The notes beneath the pieces were generated by a model. That model was not told the origin of the DNA. It was given only the letters and a program-made list of their open reading frames with translations, and ran no database searches. Of a stretch of DNA of 64,000 bases, positions 58,046 to 64,000 are shown in pieces. A program made the position numbers and the translations under genes. Positions within the stretch are counted from its first letter, which is position 1. Every line of letters begins with the position of its first letter. Origin of the DNA: Phellopilus nigrolimitatus (taxonomy: Eukaryota > Basidiomycota > Agaricomycetes > Hymenochaetales > Hymenochaetaceae); assembly GCA_021029095.1 (NCBI GenBank), contig JAJOHG010000022.1, forward strand, positions 310,001 through 374,000. Reading direction: 5' to 3'.

Positions 58046-59716
58046 CCTGGGTCGAAAACGAGGAGAGCAGGTTCTATAAACACGGCAAAAGAGAGAAGCG
58101 GGAAGAGAGCTCAGGAGAAGAAGCGTATCTATAGTATTGAAGTCTGAGGACACGGAGAACACGAATGCCACGACCGTGACACGCTCGTTGGGGGAAGCCA
58201 CGTGGTCTCCCGAAGACCGTCTCGGTTCGCACGTAGATCGCAGTAAGCACCATGACGCTGAGTTCCGTAGCATGTCATGTCTCCTCTGTTCAATCCCCCA
58301 TTCAGAACAGCTGTATTCTGGCCTGCTTCACGCCTCGTTCTGTAGGCGCCAACTCATTCAATTACTCTTCTCTGATTTTTACCATGCGACAATTCATTCG
58401 CGTTCCCATTCACATTATCCTTTTTAGCACCTCACGCTCCTCGAGAGAGGCAGAGCAACCTATGCTCTGCAGACTATCACCTACAAGGCTGGGATTGTCT
58501 TACGACAGTATCAGGAACCCATCTCCATCCGCCTCGCATTCAGCTTTTCATTTGCAAGAGCCTCAACCTGATGTAGGCTACTTGAAGACGAGAATTTGCA
58601 TGTTATGCAGCAGCATAGTAAATTAGCGTTAAGTATGGAACTACGAGGTGAGCGCTAACTTTGTTTCCGGACCTTATAATGGAATTAAACATATAATCAC
58701 CCAGCGCGGGACACTACCCACTTGATATTAGGGAGACCGAAGATGAGCAACCTACATACCTTGCATCAGCCCTTTTTGAGCCGAGAGATTGTATCTTGTG
58801 CAACTGTCGAGGGAACCAACATCAAGGACTTACATCTCCAGACACGGTATTCTTGGACCATTGGACCAAGTTGTCAAAAAATCCTGACATTGACACCCAA
58901 TTTACTTGTATACGTCCTACCTTCCTACGCTACCGTAGGTAGCGTATGCGACGTATGCATTTTGGTTGGATGGAGTGGAGTATTTGGACACAACACGGCC
59001 TTTCTACTGAAGACACATAACAAGACAAGAATACCAAGGACGGCGGTATTTAGGACAGAGTCTAACGGCGATGCATCTGACAAGGAGGATGGGAATACGG
59101 CTGGAAAAGAAAACAACGAAGAAACGGTTGAAGAGGATTCGGATTAATATGTCAATGACGGATTATGTCGCGAGTCAAATTGAACCGCGGGTAGCCAAAA
59201 CTGACATCGTAAAATCGGAGCCGTAGATCTCTGGCTATCCGCCCTCCCCTTTTTGTCCTCGTGGATGATACTTATAAGAACAAACGCTAGATAGGCTCGA
59301 CTCAAACAAGCGTAGCATGTTGTGAGATACGTGAGTACGTAAGTACATAAGAGTCAAGGCAGTTTGAAATTGTACTATATATTATTTGCTCACGTGGTCT
59401 CTTCGACGCGTTATTGGTGTTTGTTGGTATTTTCCCCCAACAAATTCCTTCTAGGCAGTGAATGACGAATGACATAAAGCAAGAAGTCCGATATATATAA
59501 AGCAATAGCATAGTGCAAAACATAATATGTCGTTAATGAGTGTATCTACCAAATGTCCATTGTCCAGTGCACATATTCAATAATATATGAGCCATGAGTA
59601 AACCTACATACTGCTAGCAAGTCCATAAACCCAAGGAAAGTACAAGAGCGCACGAGTGGCCTCTAAGCGAGAAAATAATGACGAAGTCTGATCAAGCCAT
59701 TGTCCTTTCATTTTAT
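58046..59716. other. 1.7-kb intergenic region
   Basis: The left end is the SEC11 promoter. A plus-strand frame at 58722-59150 ends in an acidic tail but has no domain and no consistent upstream exon. The rest is AT-rich with no supported gene. Confidence 0.45.
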
Positions 59717-60995
<1,279 letters not shown>

Positions 60996-61071
60996 TTACT
61001 TGCAAGGACGTCGAGAGGAGGGGGAAATAAAACCTTAGAGTTTTCGGATCCTTCTGTTCGTGTTCAATTCT

Positions 61072-61079
61072 CTTTTATA
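61072..61079 (-). promoter_or_regulatory. TATA box of the MnP gene
   Basis: TATAAAAG on the coding strand, about 90 bases before the MnP start codon, a normal distance for strongly expressed peroxidase genes. Confidence 0.6.
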
Positions 61080-61241
61080 CCTGTTGAGCACAACAACTTG
61101 AATTACAGCACCTTTAGCTAATGAAGGTGATGCGATGCTTACAGCGTACGAAACGCGTCGGCGCGACGAAATCGTGTGAGCGGAGAGCGCGTGCGTACGG
61201 GTCATCAACATAGCTCGACCAATCGTAACTGGTTTGTTCCA

Positions 61242-61248
61242 GCGCGCA
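61242..61248 (-). promoter_or_regulatory. Putative metal-response element
   Basis: TGCGCGC on the coding strand fits the consensus TGCRCNC reported in MnP promoters, about 260 bases before the start codon. One copy only. Confidence 0.35.
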
Positions 61249-62255
61249 GATAAATGCATAGCATGCGTCCATGTTTTCATTGAGAGCCAGCGGAGCCGAC
61301 ACAGACCTGATTCCGCCAAGAGCACAGCTAGGGGGAAGGGGCTGTTGCGATCAGACGGGCGATCATGCGCCTGCCATGTTTTTAGGCACATTGAGAATGC
61401 AATATTGATCGGCAGCTGGAGAAGGTGATAATTGTCGGTAGCGTCTCGTCGGACAATCGCACGGTAGTGCATGGCGCTCTGCCTTGAATTGTTTTTTTGA
61501 AATGGGCCTAGATTTTCGCCTAGATTTCTAGGAACGACGGGCGCTCGCGGGGAACTCTCAAAAGGGAAAACATAATCTTGGGAAGACTTTTGGCCTGACC
61601 CATGTCTGGAGCAGTCAGCTTTGGTGAAAGAGACCTCTGCTGAAAATGCCGATAATCGAGCAAATAATCACCCCAGATTCCAGTGCTAAAGCTGGAAGGT
61701 TCATCTCCGCTGGATGTTTTATTTCTTCAAATGAGAATGAAGCTTTGAGTTCATCAAAGCACAGCAAATTGAGGCTCATTTTCGCCTACTTTTGATACGC
61801 ATTGCCCAAGGACAAATACTGAGATCGGCGATGAGGCGGACACTTGGGCGGGCATCAAGATACCAGATAGGCGTATAACTCGGGCCCGAATATATTCACA
61901 GCATCGGGTTGCGATGCCGTATGTATTGACGGAGCAAGCCCAATAATGGACTGCGGAATCAGAGCATGTAAAGAAGTCTCGAGTTTTGTCAAAGTTTTGT
62001 GGAAGGAAGCTGGAAAGGGACGAGGAGGATGCCATCATGACGCGTCGGGCTTTCCGGTTTGTGGGAAAATATCATCCGGCACGTGAAGCGTTGAACGATG
62101 AGGCGCCGATGAGACTGCACGGCGAGGACCACAACTTGAACTGCTCCTCCGACCTGGATCTTGTATATTCACCTTCTCAGCATTGTATGAAACTCATTTC
62201 GTTCGTGAAATCCTTGAGACGATCTTTCAAAAACCGACACCTCTCTGTCGGAGCT

Positions 62256-63608
62256 ATGGCGCTATCTGAGTTTCTGTTGGACAGCAAGGAGCAATACTTG
62301 AGTGCAGTGCGCGAGGGGAAGGGGCAAGACTGGACTGTGGTCATGGGAAATGAAGCAGGAGGTGCGCAACATACCAGTTTTTCGATTACTACCCGCATAC
62401 GTACTTTTCATACAGATCTTGACTCGATCGCGTCGTCAATAGCATACTCTTGGTTTGCGACGACAGTGAAGAAATCCCCCGCGGTCGCTCTTATCCAGAC
62501 GCGGCATGAAGATATAGCACTGAGACCAGAAAACATCCATGCCTTTTCACTGGCTTCACTCTCACCTGATCAGAGAGAGCTTCTGTGTATCGATGACATC
62601 CCCCAGTCTAATCCGTTCCCTTCCAATAAGTTTGCTCTTGTGGATCACAACCACCTGCTATCTCGATTCTCCGAAGGGAATGAAGACGCCAAGGTGGTCG
62701 CTGTACTAGATCATCATGACGATGAGGGATTGTACAAGGATACCGCAGATCCCAGAATGATCATCGTCCCGACGGGAAGTGCGACGTCCATTGTTACGCA
62801 ACACATACAGTTCTCCAACCCAAGCGCGGAGATTGAAATACCTGCGGAACTTGCAGCCCTTCTATTCTGCGGTATCCTCGTAGACACCGACGGACTGAAG
62901 CCTAACGGGAAGGCAGAGCTGCTTGATCACGAATCGGCTGCATTCTTGCTCCCGCGGTCATCTTTCGCATCCTCCGACCAGTTTGGCGCTCATTCTGCTG
63001 CAACTTTAGAACTTCATAGTTCTTCCCCCGTGCAATTTCTCACACAGGAACTTCTAGAGAAGAAGTCTTCCGTCGCGCAGCTGTCGACGACGGATCTCCT
63101 TCGTCGCGATTACAAGCAATACGAATGGCTCGCATCGTGGATGCCCGATGAACATGCTGTTCGTGTTGGCCTTGCCACGGTCCCTGTCGACCTAAAGACC
63201 TGGATACCCCGGGACATCTCTGAGTTCTGGAGCTCAGTCGACAACTACATGGATGCGTGCGGCCTCGACATTTTAGGAATCCTCACGTCGTTCCACGGTA
63301 AGCCGAAGAAGAATAAGAAGGGAAAGCACAAGCGCCAGGTACTGTTTATCGTGCGTCATGCAGACGGGGGCGAACTCGAAGAGCGACTGTGGGCCGGCTT
63401 AGAAAGTAGCGCAGTCCTCGAACTCGAGCGGCATTCGATGCACAAGTATGCAAAAGGTGCGGCTGCCGACAGTGGTGTTGGCGAGCGAAGCGCGCGCGCA
63501 TACAAACAGGGCAATGTGAAAGCGTCGCGGAAAGCTATCGCGCCGCTTCTCAAAGAGACCATCGAAGGGGCCTTCAAGAAAGACGAGGCAGGATCGGATG
63601 CGAAATAA
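62256..63608 (+). CDS. PPX1: Exopolyphosphatase PPX1 (DHH family)
   Basis: Exons 62256-62361 and 62416-63608 give 432 residues. It removes terminal phosphates from polyphosphate. DHH-family motifs are GNEAGDLDSIASSIAYSW (metal site I, read across the intron), ALVDHNHL (II), VLDHHDDEG (III, the DHH motif) and the GILVDTDGLK segment (IV). The DHHA2 domain follows, ending in a basic KPKKNKKGKHKR loop and KYAKGAAADS. The intron length is a multiple of three, so the frame also runs through it, but splicing restores the conserved GDLDS motif. The start at 62256 fits other PPX1 proteins; the longer in-frame extension is unlike the family. Confidence 0.92.
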   Translation: MALSEFLLDSKEQYLSAVREGKGQDWTVVMGNEAGGAQHTSFSITTRIRTFHTDLDSIASSIAYSWFATTVKKSPAVALIQTRHEDIALRPENIHAFSLASLSPDQRELLCIDDIPQSNPFPSNKFALVDHNHLLSRFSEGNEDAKVVAVLDHHDDEGLYKDTADPRMIIVPTGSATSIVTQHIQFSNPSAEIEIPAELAALLFCGILVDTDGLKPNGKAELLDHESAAFLLPRSSFASSDQFGAHSAATLELHSSSPVQFLTQELLEKKSSVAQLSTTDLLRRDYKQYEWLASWMPDEHAVRVGLATVPVDLKTWIPRDISEFWSSVDNYMDACGLDILGILTSFHGKPKKNKKGKHKRQVLFIVRHADGGELEERLWAGLESSAVLELERHSMHKYAKGAAADSGVGERSARAYKQGNVKASRKAIAPLLKETIEGAFKKDEAGSDAK

Positions 63609-64000
63609 AATTCAGAAAGAACTCGTTCAAGATCTGCGGTCAATCTACAGTATGTACAATAAATAAATGAGTGAATCACAATGGAGATGTTAGAATACAG
63701 CGATGACAGTTCAAATACATGTGCCATGAATTTTTAGCCAACCCCATACATCGTCTGTAGATTGCGAGATCAAGGATGGCCTGGCAAATCCAAGTATATA
63801 GGAATCTCCAGGAAGGCCTTTCTTGAGCTAGATCGGACACTTCACATTGAAGAAAATCGAAGTGTCTCTTCAACCTATAAATTAGGTATAAGGCCAAGAC
63901 CTGCATTTCATGAACTAGATGGGCGCCTTACTGTTATGAGGGAGAGTGCTAGCCACCCGGGTCGCAATTGACCATACGAGTGCGTGGGTTTATCCCTTCC
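63609..64000. other. Downstream of PPX1 to window end
   Basis: 3' region of PPX1. No supported gene. Confidence 0.45.

Noticed and set aside
58722..59150. Plus-strand frame ending in an acidic tail
   Set aside because: No domain, no conserved start and no joining exon; too weak to call a gene.

Overview
The window is genomic DNA of a filamentous basidiomycete fungus, most likely an Agaricomycete. Genes are split by many GT-AG introns of about 50-70 bases, intergenic distances are short and genes lie on both strands. The content includes a class II peroxidase with a manganese site, Kre9/Knh1-like GPI wall proteins and two genes resembling the mushroom clamp-development protein Clp1. The species cannot be named from this window. 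There are no bacterial operons, CRISPR arrays or rRNA genes. All gene models below were spliced by eye from frame continuity and protein-family conservation. Exon lengths add up to whole codons except in three genes, where single-base frame breaks are reported.

Layout. 0-10 kb: a YCII protein, a 5-oxoprolinase gene that has only its hydantoinase-B half, an 18-exon metacaspase with a histidine-rich N-terminus, and, divergent from it, a copper-fist transcription factor. 10-19.4 kb: alanine aminotransferase, a Kre9-like GPI protein, a bHLH transcription factor and a MoCF/CinA-like protein, with very GC-rich codons between about 13.7 and 17.3 kb. 19.4-26.6 kb: a decayed MITE, then UPF3 and MCM4 head to head. 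26.6-29.6 kb: gene-poor, with an imperfect duplication. 29.6-36 kb: a second Kre9-like GPI gene, ORC3 (two single-base frame breaks) and the splicing factor SYF2. 36.6-45.7 kb: an amino-acid permease, a Clp1-like gene, ribosomal protein eS30, a 476-bp element with perfect 81-bp inverted repeats, and the folate-synthesis enzyme FOL1. 46-55.7 kb: a gene of unknown function, a second Clp1-like gene, a long coiled-coil protein, an intron-containing tRNA-Gln(CTG) and a tail-anchored protein. 56-64 kb: ISD11, signal peptidase SEC11, a short manganese peroxidase and exopolyphosphatase PPX1.

How the genes relate. Most are single-copy housekeeping genes: replication origin and helicase (ORC3, MCM4), RNA surveillance and splicing (UPF3, SYF2), translation (eS30, tRNA-Gln), folate synthesis, Fe-S assembly (ISD11) and secretion (SEC11). 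They do not form a pathway cluster. The lineage-specific genes are the Mn peroxidase (lignin attack), the Kre9-like wall proteins and the Clp1-like pair (sexual development). I did not find a convincing undescribed multi-gene system. The most unusual items are the His-rich metacaspase next to a copper regulator, the HyuB-only oxoprolinase, the perfect inverted-repeat element, the introns of 33-35 bases and the cluster of single-base frame breaks in ORC3, FOL1 and a GPI gene.
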